DNA from: CAVVIH01 sp963748295 | GTDB taxonomy: Bacteria > Acidobacteriota > Vicinamibacteria > Vicinamibacterales > 2-12-FULL-66-21 | Length of the DNA: 64,000 nt | Assembly (NCBI GenBank): GCA_963748295.1 | Contig: CAVVIH010000004.1 | Location: 491,239 to 555,238 of the forward strand | Direction of reading: 5' to 3' | Shown here: positions 7,982 to 17,797 of the stretch, piece after piece | Layout: every line of letters begins with the position of its first letter | Position numbering within the stretch: position 1 is the stretch's first letter | Position numbers and translations under genes: made by a program | The notes under the pieces: generated by a model | What the model was told of the DNA's origin: nothing | The model's database searches: none | Seen by the model: only the letters and a program-made list of their open reading frames with translations

Positions 7982-10704
7982 TCAACCGAGCAGATTCTGA
8001 AGCACGTCGGGCGCCCGGCGCAGGAGCTCGTCGATCTTCGAGGCGTCGCGGCCGCCAGCTTCCGCGAAATCCGGCCGGCCGCCGCCGCCCCCGCCGACGA
8101 TCGGCGCGAGCTCTTTCACGAGGCGCCCCGCCTGCACCTTTGCTGTCAGGTCCTTGGTGACCGACACCACGAGCGCCACCTTGCCGTCCTGTTCCGAGGC
8201 GAGCACCACGACCCCGCTGCCGAGGCGATCGCGCAGGGAGTCCGAGACGTTGCGCAGCGCACCCTTGTCGAGCCCGTTCACGCGTCTGGTGATCAGCCTC
8301 ACGCCGCCGACGTCCTGGACTTCGTCGTTGTCGGCCGCCGCTCCGCCGCCCGGGCGCGCCGCCGATCCCGACAGCGCCGCCTTGACCTTCAGCTGATCGA
8401 CCTCGCGAGCCAGGCGTTTGTTCTCGGCCTGAAGCCGCTGGACCACGTCGATCGCCTGCGGCGCCGTGGTGTTGAGCGCACGCAGAACGGTCTCGGCAGT
8501 CTGGCGTTGACGCTGCGCCCACTCGACCGCGCCGGCGCCGGTCAGCGCTTCGATGCGCCTGACGCCGGCGGCCACGCCGCTCTCCTCGGTAATCGCGAAG
8601 AAGCCGATGTCGCCCGTTGCCCGCACGTGCGTGCCGCCGCACAGCTCCACGCTGAACCCTGGAATCGATACGACGCGGACGCGATCGCCGTACTTTTCGC
8701 CGAACAGCGCCATCGCGCCGGCGGCGATGGCCTCTTCAGTCGAGCGGACCTCCGTCTGCACTGGAATCGTTCCGGTAGATGTGCGCGTTGACGATGCGCT
8801 CGATCTCGAGAATCTCTTCGGCGGTGACGGCGGAGAAGTGCACGAAGTCGAACCGCAGCCGGTCCGGCGCGACCAGCGAGCCGGCCTGCTTCACGTGCGT
8901 GCCGAGCACCTTCCGCAGCGCCGCGTGCAGCAGATGCGTCGCGGTATGGTTGCGGCGCGTCGAATCGCGGATCTCGTCGGCGACTTCCGCGGTGATGATC
9001 TGTCCGCGCCGGAAGTGTCCCGCGGCGACGCGCACGAGGTGCAGGCGGGGCCGGTTCGCCGCCGGCCGCAGGATCCGTTCGACCGTCGCGACAGCGCCAT
9101 CCGCCCCAAGGATCCGCCCATCGTCGGAAACCTGCCCGCCGGCTTCGAGATAGAACGGGGTCGCCGAGAGCGCGACATGCCCCGTCGCTCCTTCGCGCAA
9201 CTCATCCGTCGCCTTGCCGTTCGTGTCGAACAGTCCGAGAATCGTCGCGCCGGTGACGCAGGTCGTTTCGTAGCCGGCGAAGCTGTCGCCCGCCTGCTCG
9301 AACGCCCGCTCCCAGTCCTCCGGCATCGAAAGGGCGAGCGCCTTGTCGCCGGCCTTGAACGTGCTGCCGGCGCGCGCCCGCTCGCGCTGCCCCTCCATCG
9401 CCCGCTCGAAGCCCGCGCGGTCGACGCTCAAGTGACGCTGTTCCGCGAGATCCTCCATGAAGTCCAGCGGCACGCCCAGCGAGTCGTAGAGCCGGAACGC
9501 CTCGTCGCCGGACAACGCCTTGCCGCCCGCGGCCGCGCGATCGAGCGCCTCTTCGAGCCGCGGCAGCCCGTTCGTGAGCACCGCTTCGAAGCGCTCCTCC
9601 TCGCTGCGCACCACCCGCACGATCGCGTCGCGGCCGCGCGTCAGCTCCGGGTAGGCCTCGCCCATCTCGCGGACGATGACGTCGACGAACTGGTGCAGCG
9701 TCGGTCCGGTGAACCCGAGCTTCTTGCCGTGGCGCATCGCGCGCCGCATGATCTTGCGCAGCACGTAGCCGCGATGCTCGTTCGACGGCATCACGCCGTC
9801 GGCGATCAGGAAGGTCATCGCCCGCAGGTGGTCGGCGATGACGCGCATCGAGACGTCCGCCGGATCGTCGAGCGATGCGCCGTAGGTCCGTCCCGCGCGC
9901 TCGCCGATCGCGTCGAGGATCGGCGTGAAGAGATCGGTGTCGTAGTTCGACAGCTTGCCCTGGATCACCGCGGTGATGCGCTCGAGGCCCATGCCGGTGT
10001 CGATCGACGGCGCCGGCAGCGGGTTCAACTTGCCGTCCGGCTGGCGGTCGAACTCCATGAACACGTTGTTCCAGACCTCGACATAGCGATCGCAGCTGCA
10101 GTCGATGCCGAGGCAGCGGCGTGCCTGGCGCTCTTCGTCGCAGGGCACGTGGTTGCCGCGGAAGTAGTGAATCTCGGAGCATCGTCCGCACGGGCCCGTA
10201 TCGCCCATCGACCAGAAGTTCTCGGCCATGCCCAGCTCGGTGATTCGATCCGCCGGCACGTACCTTCTTCCAGATCTCGAACGCCTCGTCGTCACGTGGA
10301 ATGGCTGATTCGCCCTTGAAAATCGTGGGAAACAGCCGGTCCGGCTCGAGCTTCCACACGCCGGTCAGCAGCTCCCACGCGAACCCGATCGCTTCTTGCT
10401 TGAAGTAGTCGCCGAACGAAAAGTTCCCGAGCATCTCGAAGAACGTGTGGTGCCGGAGCGAAGGACCGACGTTCTCGAGGTCGTTGTGCTTGCCGCTGAC
10501 GCGCATGCACTTCTGCGAGGTGGCCGCGCGCTTGTACGGCCGCTTCTCGCGTCCGAGGAACGCGTCCTTGAACTGGTTCATCCCGGCGTTCGTGAACAGC
10601 AGCGTCGGATCCTCGTGGGGCACGAGCGACGAGCTCGGGACGACGGTGTGGCCGTTCTTCCTGAAGTACTCGAGGAAGCTGCTGCGGATCTCGCGGGAAC
10701 GCAT
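7982..10704 (-). CDS. alaS: Alanyl-tRNA synthetase, interrupted by two frameshifts
   Basis: The full AlaRS is recognisable in three frame segments. From ATG 10704: IRSSFLEYFRKNGH, LLFTNAGMNQFKDAFLG, FFEMLGNFSFGDYFK, to EIWKKV. The frame changes near 10262 and continues with VPADRITELGMAENFWSMGD, GRCSEIHYF, GLERITAVIQGK and the HTATHLLHAALRKVLG editing segment. It changes again near 8765 and ends with VRSTEEAI, VELCGGTHVRATG and the DHHA1-type C-terminus. All catalytic and editing motifs survive, and restoring one base at each break joins them. An essential enzyme with two neutral-looking breaks is best explained by sequence indels. It is downstream of recX in the same direction (14 nt gap). 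Confidence 0.93.
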
Positions 10705-10718
10705 GACCAATTGTACGC

Positions 10719-11186
10719 TTACTCGTCGTCACCCCGTCCGCGCAGGCGGCGCAGCGCGTCGGAGACAACGGCCGGCGAGAACCCCTGGCGCAGCAGATAC
10801 TGATACAGACGCGCCAGCTCGGCCTGGCTGGCGGGCTTCGGACGTCCGCGGAGCTTCTTCTGCAGGGCGCGTGTGACGAGCGAGCGCTCGTCCAGCTCGC
10901 CGAACACGTCGGCGAGCGCGCCGCTGACGACGTCGCGGGAAATGCCTTTCTCGTGCAGCTCGCGGGCGATTCGGAGCCGCCCGCGTCCCTTCACCTCGAT
11001 CGCGGTGCGCGCGTAAGCGCGCGCCATACGGTCGTCGTTCAGCGCCCCTTCTTCGATCAGCCGCTCGACCGCGGCATCGACGTCTTCGGGCCCGTGGTCC
11101 CGATCGAGGAGCCTCGCGCGGCACTGGGCCACCGAGAGCTCGCGGCCGGCAAGCAGCCGGAGCGCGTCGATATAGGCGTCAGCCAC
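10719..11186 (-). CDS. recX: Regulatory protein RecX
   Basis: The 155-residue protein has the three-helix tandem repeats of RecX: YIDALRLLAGRELSVAQCRA, VDAAVERLIEEGALNDDRMA, ARAYARTAIEVKGRGRLRI and a C-terminal repeat ARLYQYLLRQGFSPAVVSDA. RecX binds RecA filaments and blocks their extension. RecA is not in the window; instead recX overlaps the end of pilT by 8 nt and precedes alaS. A recX next to alaS is a common bacterial order. Length and motif order match the family. Confidence 0.9.
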   Translation of the reverse strand: MADAYIDALRLLAGRELSVAQCRARLLDRDHGPEDVDAAVERLIEEGALNDDRMARAYARTAIEVKGRGRLRIARELHEKGISRDVVSGALADVFGELDERSLVTRALQKKLRGRPKPASQAELARLYQYLLRQGFSPAVVSDALRRLRGRGDDE

Positions 11187-12324
11187 CGAACCTGATGATA
11201 TCGGCCTGCACCACGCCGCCGCGCGCCATTTCGTCGCGCGTCATTTCCGCGGTCGTGGCGATGCCCTGCACCTTGAGCTTGAAGTCGTCGACGTTCGACG
11301 CCCAGCGCAAGGCCTCGTCGAGCGTGACGAACCCCTGCTGGTAGAGCGCGAAGATCGACTGGTCGAACGTCTGCATCCCGTACTGCGACGTGCCCGCGGC
11401 GATCGCGCCGTGGATCAGCGCCGTCTTGTCCTTGTCCACGATGCAGTCGCGGATGAAGGCGGTGTTGACCATCACTTCGACCGCCGGCACGCGGCCGAGA
11501 CCGTCGGCGCGCGGCATCAGCCGCTGGGCGACCGCGGCCTTGAGGACGCTCGCCAGCTGGATCCGGACCTGGCGCTGCTGGTGGGGAGGGAAGACCGAGA
11601 TGATGCGGTTGACGGTCTCCGTCGCGTCGACGGTGTGCAGCGTCGAGAACACCAGGTGGCCGGTCTCCGCCGCGAGCAGCGCGGTCTCGACCGTCTCGAA
11701 GTCGCGCATTTCGCCGACCAGGATCACGTCGGGGTCCTGACGGAGCGCGCTGCGCAGCGCCTGCGAGAACGACCGCGTGTCGACCGCGACCTCGCGCTGG
11801 TTGACGATCGACTGGTAATCGCGGTGCAGGTACTCGATCGGGTCCTCGACCGTCATGATGTGGCAGGCCCGCATCGAGTTGATGTGATCGATCATCGCCG
11901 CGAGCGTGGTGCTCTTGCCGCTGCCGGTGGTCCCGGTGACGAGCACCAGGCCGCGCTCTTCCTGCGCGATCCGCTTGAGCACCGGCGGCAGGCCGAGCTC
12001 GTCGATGGTGCGGATCTTGGTCGGGATCACGCGCATGACGATGCCCACGGTGCCGCGCTGCTGAAAGACGTTGCAGCGGAACCGCCCCAGGCCGGGGACG
12101 CTGTAGGCCAGGTCCACTTCCTGCGCCTTGCGGAACTTCTCGAGGTGTTCCGGCGAGAACAGCACGCTCGCCATCGCTTCGGTATCGGCGCGATCGAGCC
12201 GCTTCGCTTCCGAGCTGACGACGAGCACGCCGTTGACGCGCATCATCGGGTAGCTGCCTACCTTCAGATGGAGGTCCGACGCACCGCTGACGACGGCGAT
12301 TTTGAGGAGTTCGTTGATGTCCAT
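11179..12324 (-). CDS. pilT: Type IV pilus retraction ATPase PilT
   Basis: From ATG 12324 the 381-residue protein reads MDINELLKIAVVSGASDLHL, the standard PilT start. It has the N-terminal PAS-like domain, Walker A GTTGSGKSTTLAAMIDHIN, the Asp box around ITVEDPIEYLH, Walker B SALRQDPDVILVGEMRD, and the His box GHLVFSTLHTVDATETVNRI. PilT is a hexameric ATPase that disassembles the pilus for twitching motility and DNA uptake; comEC at 43 kb fits a DNA-uptake capacity. An upstream in-frame start at 12360 would add an unconserved APAPRS stretch, so I prefer the internal ATG. Confidence 0.93.
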   Translation of the reverse strand: MDINELLKIAVVSGASDLHLKVGSYPMMRVNGVLVVSSEAKRLDRADTEAMASVLFSPEHLEKFRKAQEVDLAYSVPGLGRFRCNVFQQRGTVGIVMRVIPTKIRTIDELGLPPVLKRIAQEERGLVLVTGTTGSGKSTTLAAMIDHINSMRACHIMTVEDPIEYLHRDYQSIVNQREVAVDTRSFSQALRSALRQDPDVILVGEMRDFETVETALLAAETGHLVFSTLHTVDATETVNRIISVFPPHQQRQVRIQLASVLKAAVAQRLMPRADGLGRVPAVEVMVNTAFIRDCIVDKDKTALIHGAIAAGTSQYGMQTFDQSIFALYQQGFVTLDEALRWASNVDDFKLKVQGIATTAEMTRDEMARGGVVQADIIRFGG

Positions 12325-12390
12325 GTGGTCAGAGCGCGGCGCCGGGGCGCCGCGCAACAAGCTGGGGAGGCTTGATTACCGACCGTGTGG

Positions 12391-12410
12391 CTTCCGCCTT
12401 TAGGCGGAAG
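12391..12410. repeat. Hairpin CTTCCGCC-TTTA-GGCGGAAG
   Basis: A perfect 8-bp stem with a TTTA loop lies 4 nt beyond the ilvE stop codon, between ilvE and pilT. It could act as a terminator or an mRNA-stabilising structure. The CCTTTAGG centre is shared with hairpins at 33.6 kb and, with one change, at 54.6 kb. Confidence 0.7.
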
Positions 12411-12414
12411 CTCC

Positions 12415-13395
12415 TTATTTCGTCGCTTTTGCCGAACCTGCCGCGGCGGCGACCGGCTGCAACGGCTCACCAGGGTACACATAGGTGAGCCAGCCGTGCC
12501 GATCGGGCGCTTCGCCGTTGATGATGTCGAAGAACGCCCGCTGAACGGCTTCCGTAACCGGTCCGCGCTTGCCGTCGCGGACCGTGATCTTGTCGACCGA
12601 ACGAATCGGCGTGATCTCGACGGCGGTGCCCGCGAAGAACGCCTCGTCCGCGATGTACATCAGTTCGCGCGGCAGCATTTCCTCGCGCACCCGGAAGCCC
12701 AGATCCTTGGCAATCGTGATCACCGAGTTCCGCGTAATGCCGGGGAGGATCGCCGCGGTGAGCGGCGGCGTGTAGAGCGTGTCGTCGCGAACCACGAAGA
12801 GGTTCTGGCCGCTGCCCTCGCTGAGATAGCCGAAGCTGTCGAGCGCGATCCCCTCGCTGTAACCCTCGCTGACCGCTTCCATCTTGATCAGCTGCGAGTT
12901 GGCGTAGTTCGCCGAAGTCTTGGCGAGCGTCGGGAACGTGTTGGGCGCGACACGCGACCACGAACTGATGCGCACGTCGACGCCGCGCTCCAGCGCATCC
13001 TGACCCAGATAGGCGCCCCATTCCCAGGTGAGCACCGCGGCATCGACCGGGCACGGGAACGGATTGACGCCGAGCGCATGGTAACCGCGATAGATGATCG
13101 GCCGGATGTAGCAGGCCTTGTGCTTGTTGGCGCGGATGGTGTCGAGGACCGCGTCGGTCATCGTCGCCTGGTCGACGTCGGGCGTCATCCGGTAGATGCG
13201 CGCCGAATCGTAAAGCCGGCGCATGTGCGCCTCGAGGCGGAAGCAGGCGGAGCCGCGCGGCGTGTTGTAGCAGCGCGCTCCTTCGAAAACGCCGCTGCCG
13301 TAGTGGATGACGTGCGAAGCGATATGAATCTTGGCGTCGGCCCACTCGACGAGCGAACCGTTCATCCAGACCTTACCGGTGCCCGTAAAGGCCAT
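12415..13395 (-). CDS. ilvE: Branched-chain amino acid aminotransferase
   Basis: The 326-residue PLP enzyme of fold type IV begins MAFTGTGKVWMNGSLVEWAD at ATG 13395, 7 nt after an AGGAG site. Family motifs include HVIHYGSGVFEGARCY, YIRPIIYRGYHALGVNP, the PLP-lysine region NTFPTLAKTSANYANSQLIK, GYSEGIALDSFGYLSEGSG, and FFAGTAVEITPIRSVD. It catalyses the reversible transamination of Leu, Ile and Val with 2-oxoglutarate in the cytoplasm. An Ala/Lys-rich tail (AAAAGSAKATK) extends beyond the usual end. A TTG one codon upstream is a weaker start candidate. Confidence 0.93.
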   Translation of the reverse strand: MAFTGTGKVWMNGSLVEWADAKIHIASHVIHYGSGVFEGARCYNTPRGSACFRLEAHMRRLYDSARIYRMTPDVDQATMTDAVLDTIRANKHKACYIRPIIYRGYHALGVNPFPCPVDAAVLTWEWGAYLGQDALERGVDVRISSWSRVAPNTFPTLAKTSANYANSQLIKMEAVSEGYSEGIALDSFGYLSEGSGQNLFVVRDDTLYTPPLTAAILPGITRNSVITIAKDLGFRVREEMLPRELMYIADEAFFAGTAVEITPIRSVDKITVRDGKRGPVTEAVQRAFFDIINGEAPDRHGWLTYVYPGEPLQPVAAAAGSAKATK

Positions 13396-13502
13396 CAAGC
13401 TACTCCTAGGTTTGCCCGCTGCCCGATTCTGCCAATTACAAATCTTAGCACAGCGATCGGGGTCGCCGGACGGTCCAATTCGGCGCCGGACAGCTCAGAA
13501 GA

Positions 13503-14489
13503 TCACTGCGTTTCCCCACAAAACGGGCAGCGATCGGAGCGTGCGTGAAGCGGTTTGCGGCATTGCCAGCAGAAGCGCGCCGCCGGTGTGTCCCGGGCGC
13601 GCACTCTCGCCTGCACCCGGTCCCCGTCGTCACGCCCCGCGCGGGAGAGCTGGTCCTGGGCGGGCGTTCGTGATACGCCGTGCCGCGGCGGCGGCGTCCG
13701 CGCCGAAAGGATGTCTTCGAGCAGGTCGGCCGCCCGCTGGTAGCGCGACGTCACCTCGGGGGCCATCGCGCGCATGACGATGTCGTTGACGCCCTTGGGG
13801 ATCGCCGGATTCTTCAGCCGCGGCGGCGACACCAGCTCGCCGGACATGAGCTTGTCGATGTCCGCGGGAGCCGGCGTGTCGTACGGGAGTATTCCGGTCA
13901 GCATCTGGTACATCGTGACGCCGAGCGAGTAGATGTCGGACGCGAACACTGCCTTGCCGTGAAACTGCTCCGGGGCCATGTAGGGCGGGCTGCCGATCAC
14001 CGTCGTGCCGTGTGCGGCGATCTCGAGGAACCGCGACGTGCCGAAATCCGCCACTTTCAGCATGTCGTTTTCCGTGACGAGCACGTTCGCCGGCCGCAGA
14101 TCGCGGTGGATCACGCCCTGGCGATGGGCGTGGTCGACGGCGTTGCAGATCTGGCAGGTAAAATCGAGTGCGCGGTTGAGGTCGAGGGCCCCCTTCAGCG
14201 CGATGACGTTCTCGAGCGTTTCGCCATGGACGTACTCCATGACAATGAAGAAAACGTTGTCCTGCTTCTCGGCGGTCGTGATCGCGACGATGTTGGGATG
14301 GCTGACGCTGGCGAGCAGCCGCGGCTCGCGCAGCAGCTCGCCGAAATCGAGGCCCTGGCGGTGCGGCACCTTGATCGCGACTTTCTTGTCGATCCAGGTG
14401 TCCTGCGCGAGGTAAACAGTACCGAATCCGCCGCTGCCGAGCGGCGCGATGATTTTGTATTTACCGAGGATCTGGCCTCTGAAGAGCAA
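13503..14489 (-). CDS. Ser/Thr protein kinase with C-terminal zinc ribbon
   Basis: The 328-residue protein has an intact Hanks-type kinase domain: GSGGFGTVY, the ATP lysine in KKVAIKVPH, HRQGVIHRDLRPANVLV with catalytic Asp, VADFGTSRF, and SPPYMAPEQFHG. After a disordered linker (about residues 260-305) it ends with a CxxC...CxxC ribbon (FCWQC, then RCPFCGE), a double-cysteine zinc site. No transmembrane segment is visible, so it should be cytoplasmic. The start is a TTG at 14489; no ATG lies between it and the upstream divergent rsmE, and no clear ribosome-binding site is seen. Substrates are unknown. Confidence 0.88.
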   Translation of the reverse strand: MLFRGQILGKYKIIAPLGSGGFGTVYLAQDTWIDKKVAIKVPHRQGLDFGELLREPRLLASVSHPNIVAITTAEKQDNVFFIVMEYVHGETLENVIALKGALDLNRALDFTCQICNAVDHAHRQGVIHRDLRPANVLVTENDMLKVADFGTSRFLEIAAHGTTVIGSPPYMAPEQFHGKAVFASDIYSLGVTMYQMLTGILPYDTPAPADIDKLMSGELVSPPRLKNPAIPKGVNDIVMRAMAPEVTSRYQRAADLLEDILSARTPPPRHGVSRTPAQDQLSRAGRDDGDRVQARVRARDTPAARFCWQCRKPLHARSDRCPFCGETQ

Positions 14490-14543
14490 GGGTCGCAGCC
14501 GAATCGAACGACAACCGATCGACGTCGACGCAGTATAACGCGA

Positions 14544-15296
14544 ATGTCCACGAAAACTCCCGAGACGCTGCCGCGCTTCCTCGCTCCCGACCTGGGCAGG
14601 GAAGGGGAGCGCGCTGTGCTCCCCGCCGACGAATCACACCATCTCGTGCGCGTGCTCCGGCTCGTCGCCGGCGATCGCGTCGCCGTCTTCGACGGCAAGG
14701 GCCGGGAATTCGAGGCGCGGGTCGAACGCGCCGATCGCTTGCAGGCGGCGGTGCGGCTGCTGGCACCGATCGAGGCGGCGCCCGAGCCGCGCGTGCCCTA
14801 CGTTCTGGTCCAGGCGGTGCTCAAGGGCGCGGCAATGGACGACATCGTGCGCGATGCCGCGATGGTCGGTGCGCGCGCCATTCAACCGGTATTGACCAGC
14901 CACGTCGTCATCAAGTCGTTGAAGGGCGCGGTGACCGAACGCTGGCAGCGCGTCGCGCTTGCGTCGGCGAAGCAGTGCCGGCGTGCCGTCGTCCCGGAGG
15001 TGCTGCCGACACAGCCGTTTCAGAAGTGGCTCGCCTCGCGCGAGCAGGATCTGCGCCTGCTCTTCGTCGAGCCCTCGGCGGGCTGGGACGCGCGGTCGCT
15101 GCGCGCCTTCACCGGTCAGGCGCCGCCGGCGTCCGCGGCGGTCATCGTCGGTCCTGAAGGCGGATGGACGCGCACCGAGATCGAGCAAGCGGTGGATGCC
15201 GGCTGCGTGCCGGTGACGATGGGACGATTGACGCTGCGTGCGGATGCGATGGCGCTCGCAGCCGGCACGCTTTTCAGGTTTCTCTGGGAAGATTGA
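14544..15296 (+). CDS. rsmE: 16S rRNA (uracil-1498-N3)-methyltransferase
   Basis: The 250-residue SPOUT methyltransferase starts at ATG 14544 (MSTKTPETLPRFLAP). The N-terminal PUA-like part has LPADESHHLVRVLRL and GDRVAVFDGKGREFEARV. The C-terminal knotted domain has AVLKGAAMDDIVRDAAMVGA, RWQRVALASAKQCRRAVVPE and the SAM-binding signature AVIVGPEGGWTRTEIEQA, ending MGRLTLRADAMALAAGTLF. It methylates U1498 of 16S rRNA. In many bacteria rsmE follows prmA in the same operon; here it is inverted and its 3' end overlaps that of prmA by 23 nt. Confidence 0.93.
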   Translation: MSTKTPETLPRFLAPDLGREGERAVLPADESHHLVRVLRLVAGDRVAVFDGKGREFEARVERADRLQAAVRLLAPIEAAPEPRVPYVLVQAVLKGAAMDDIVRDAAMVGARAIQPVLTSHVVIKSLKGAVTERWQRVALASAKQCRRAVVPEVLPTQPFQKWLASREQDLRLLFVEPSAGWDARSLRAFTGQAPPASAAVIVGPEGGWTRTEIEQAVDAGCVPVTMGRLTLRADAMALAAGTLFRFLWED

Positions 15297-16126
15297 CGAA
15301 GCGAGCGGCGCACCAGGCGCCTTCGGTCGCCGCGTCGATCGAACGTGTGCCGAACGCTCCTTCGATCGCCGGCAGATCGCCGGGAGCGAAGCCGCTGACG
15401 ATCAACTGACCTCCGGACCCGACCGCGCGGCACAGCTCGCGGGCGTGGCGCTGAAGGACGGCGCTCGTCAGGTTGGCGGTCACGGTATCGGCGGCGGCGC
15501 CGTCGAAGACGCTGAGATCCGAGTTGCGAAGCTCGATTGCCCCCGCCGCGCCGTTCAGTTCCAGGTTGTCGCGCGCGTTGCCGAGCGCATCGGGGTCGCA
15601 GTCGATCGCGAGGATGCGCGAGGCGCCGAGCTTCCACGCCGCAATCGCCAGCACGCCCGATCCGGTGCCGATATCGATGACGCTGGCGCCTGCGATCGGC
15701 CGATCCTGAAGCAGCTGCAGGCAGAGACGGGTGGTGGCGTGATGACCGGTTCCGAAGCCCATCGAAGGCTGAATCACCACGATCTGCAGCGATGAATCGC
15801 AGCGGCACCGCCCACGGTGGCGCGACGACGATCGCGCCGACGCGGATCGGGGTCAGCTGCGCCTGGCTTCGCTCCGCCCACCGTTCGTCGCGAACGTCGA
15901 TGCGATTCAGCCGCTCGACACGGCCGGCAAATGAACGCCCGATCGCCGCCGCCGCATCGTCGCGGCGGGCGCCGCTCCTGAAAAACACCCGCAGGCCGTC
16001 GCCGGTTTCGTGTTCGTGGATCGCGAGCGGCTCGAAGTCGTCGAGGCACGCGTAGATCAGCTCGAGCAGCTCGGATGTGTTCGGGTTCTGAGGGTAGGTC
16101 AGATCCAGGGCCGGATAATCAGCCAA
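15274..16126 (-). CDS. prmA: Ribosomal protein L11 methyltransferase, one frameshift
   Basis: PrmA trimethylates lysines of L11. The N-terminal part (from TTG 16126, ADYPALDLTYPQNPNTSELL, VRDERWAERSQAQLTPIRVG) runs to about 15792. The frame then shifts and the Rossmann domain follows: VIQPSMGFGTGHHATTRLCL, SVIDIGTGSGVLAIAAWKLG, AIDCDPDALGNARDNLELNG, VTANLTSAVLQRH. Both halves are conserved, so a single-base indel is likely. The start overlaps the dnaJ stop by 8 nt, giving translational coupling in the hrcA operon. The normal catalytic sequence N-[IL]-[LT] appears as ANLTS. Confidence 0.88.
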
Positions 16127-17268
16127 AGATATCTTTCACGCGCTCGAAGAACGGCTTGTCCGCCTCGAGCGGGTTGCCCGAGAGCGATTCGTCCTTCAAG
16201 GTCTTCCCGAGCTCTTCGAGCAGATGCTTCTGTTCCTTCGTGAGCTTCTTCGGGATGCTCGCGCGCGCGATCACGTGGAGGTCGCCGTGGCCGCGTCCGG
16301 ACACGTTCGGCATGCCCTTGCCGCGAAGCTTGAACCTCGCGCCCGTCTGCGTCCCGCCGGGGATGTGGAGATCCTCGTTGCCGTTCAGCGTCGGCACCTT
16401 GATCGAGCCGCCGAGCGCGAGCGTCGGGAAGCTGATCGGCATCTCGCAGAGCAGATCGTCGCCGTCGCGGTGGAAGAACGAGTGCTCCTGGACGTGGACA
16501 ACGACGTAGAGATCGCCGGGAGGGCCGCCCGCGGAACCATGCTCGCCCTCGCCGTACAGCCGCAGCCGCTGACCGGTGGCGATTCCCGCGGGGATCTTCA
16601 CCGCCAGCTTGCGTTCCTTGCTGATCCGTCCGGCGCCGCGGCATGTCTGACACGGCTTGGCGATCGTCTTGCCGGTGCCGCGGCAGTTCGGGCACGGACG
16701 CGCGACGGTCAGGAATCCCTGCTGATAGCGGAGCTGCCCCGAACCGCGGCACTGCGAGCAGGTCTCGGGCGACGTGCCTGCCGCCGCGCCGGAGCCCTTG
16801 CACGTCTCGCAGGTTTCTTCGCGGGGAATCTGGATGGTGGTTTCCACGCCGGTGGCGGATTCCTCGAAGGTGATCTCGAGGTCGTACCGCAAATCGGAGC
16901 CGCGCTGCGGACCACTGCGCCGCCGGCGGCCGCCGAACAGATCGCCGAAGCCGAACACGTCGCCGAGCCCGGCGAAGATGTCGGTGAAGTCGGCGAAGAT
17001 CGTCGGATCCACGCCCTCCGGCGCCGACGCCGCTGACGCCGGCATGACCGAAGCGATCGTAGAGGCCGCGCTTTTCGCGGTCGGCGAGAACCGCGTAGGC
17101 CTCGGCCGCTTCCTTGAAGCTCTCCTCGGCCTTGTGATCGTCCGGGTTGCGGTCCGGGTGATACTTCAGCGCGAGCTTCCGATATGCGCTCTTGATCTGC
17201 TGATCCGTGGCTTCACGCGCGATGCCGAGGACCTCGTAGTAGTCACGCTTGCTCACGCTCGCTGTCAC
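16119..17268 (-). CDS. dnaJ: Chaperone protein DnaJ, one frameshift
   Basis: The J domain (KRDYYEVLGIAREATDQQIK, KYHPDRNPDD with the HPD motif, DRFGHAG) is followed near 17018 by a frame change. The rest is complete: the G/F region (DPTIFADFTDIFAGLGDVFG), four zinc-finger CxxCxGxG repeats (CETCKGSG, CSQCRGSG, CPNCRGTG, CQTCRGAG) and the C-terminal substrate domain to PFFERVKDIFG. DnaJ delivers clients to DnaK and stimulates its ATPase. The GTG start overlaps the grpE stop. DnaK is not encoded here, so it must lie elsewhere. The break looks like a single-base indel. Confidence 0.92.
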
Positions 17269-17777
17269 CGGTCCCCTTTCGCCACCTTCACCATCGCCGG
17301 CCGGAGCAGACGATCGCCGAGCACGTAGCCGCGGCTGAACTCTTCGACGATCTCACCCTCGCGCCGCCCCGCTTCGGGCTCGTAGGCGACTGCCTGGTGA
17401 TAGTGCGGATCGAAGTCCTCGCCGAGCGCCTCGATCGGCCGGACGCCGCGCTTGCGCAGCGTCTCGAGCAGCTGCCGGTGAATCAGCTCGACGCCGCGAC
17501 GATACGCCTCGGCCGCTTCGCCGGCCGTGTCGGCCTTGAGCGCGCGCTCGAGATCGTCGAGGAGCGGCAGCAGCTCCTTGATCAGGCTGGCGGCCGCGGA
17601 CTCCGACGCGCTCTGGCGTTCGCGCTCCACGCGCTTCCGGTAGTTGTCGAACTCCGCGGTCTTGCGGAGGAGAAGGTCGTAGTACTCGTCGCGCTGCTTC
17701 TGCAGCGCGTCGGGATCCGCCGCCTGCGTCGCCGCGCGCGAGTCGGGTTCCTGATCTCTGATGTCGTTGTCTTCCAT
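17265..17777 (-). CDS. grpE: Nucleotide exchange factor GrpE
   Basis: The 170-residue protein has an acidic N-terminus and a long coiled coil (QKQRDEYYDLLLRKTAEFDN, YRKRVERERQSASES), then the four-helix and beta-wing parts: LLPLLDDLERAL, VELIHRQLLETLRKRGVRPI, GEDFDPHYHQAVAYEP, EFSRGYVLGDRLLRPAMVKV. GrpE releases ADP from DnaK. It is the second gene of the heat-shock operon, 20 nt after hrcA, and its stop overlaps the GTG of dnaJ. Confidence 0.95.
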   Translation of the reverse strand: MEDNDIRDQEPDSRAATQAADPDALQKQRDEYYDLLLRKTAEFDNYRKRVERERQSASESAAASLIKELLPLLDDLERALKADTAGEAAEAYRRGVELIHRQLLETLRKRGVRPIEALGEDFDPHYHQAVAYEPEAGRREGEIVEEFSRGYVLGDRLLRPAMVKVAKGDR

Positions 17778-17797
17778 GGGGTGAATCCTGGGACTGC

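Noticed and set aside
8765..10262. alaS as a genuine pseudogene or split gene
   Set aside because: All catalytic and editing motifs are intact on both sides of each break and similar breaks occur in many other essential genes of the window, so sequence error is the simpler reading.
8553..10319. 588-codon open frame antisense to alaS
   Set aside because: Shadow; alaS motifs on the minus strand are clear across the same span.
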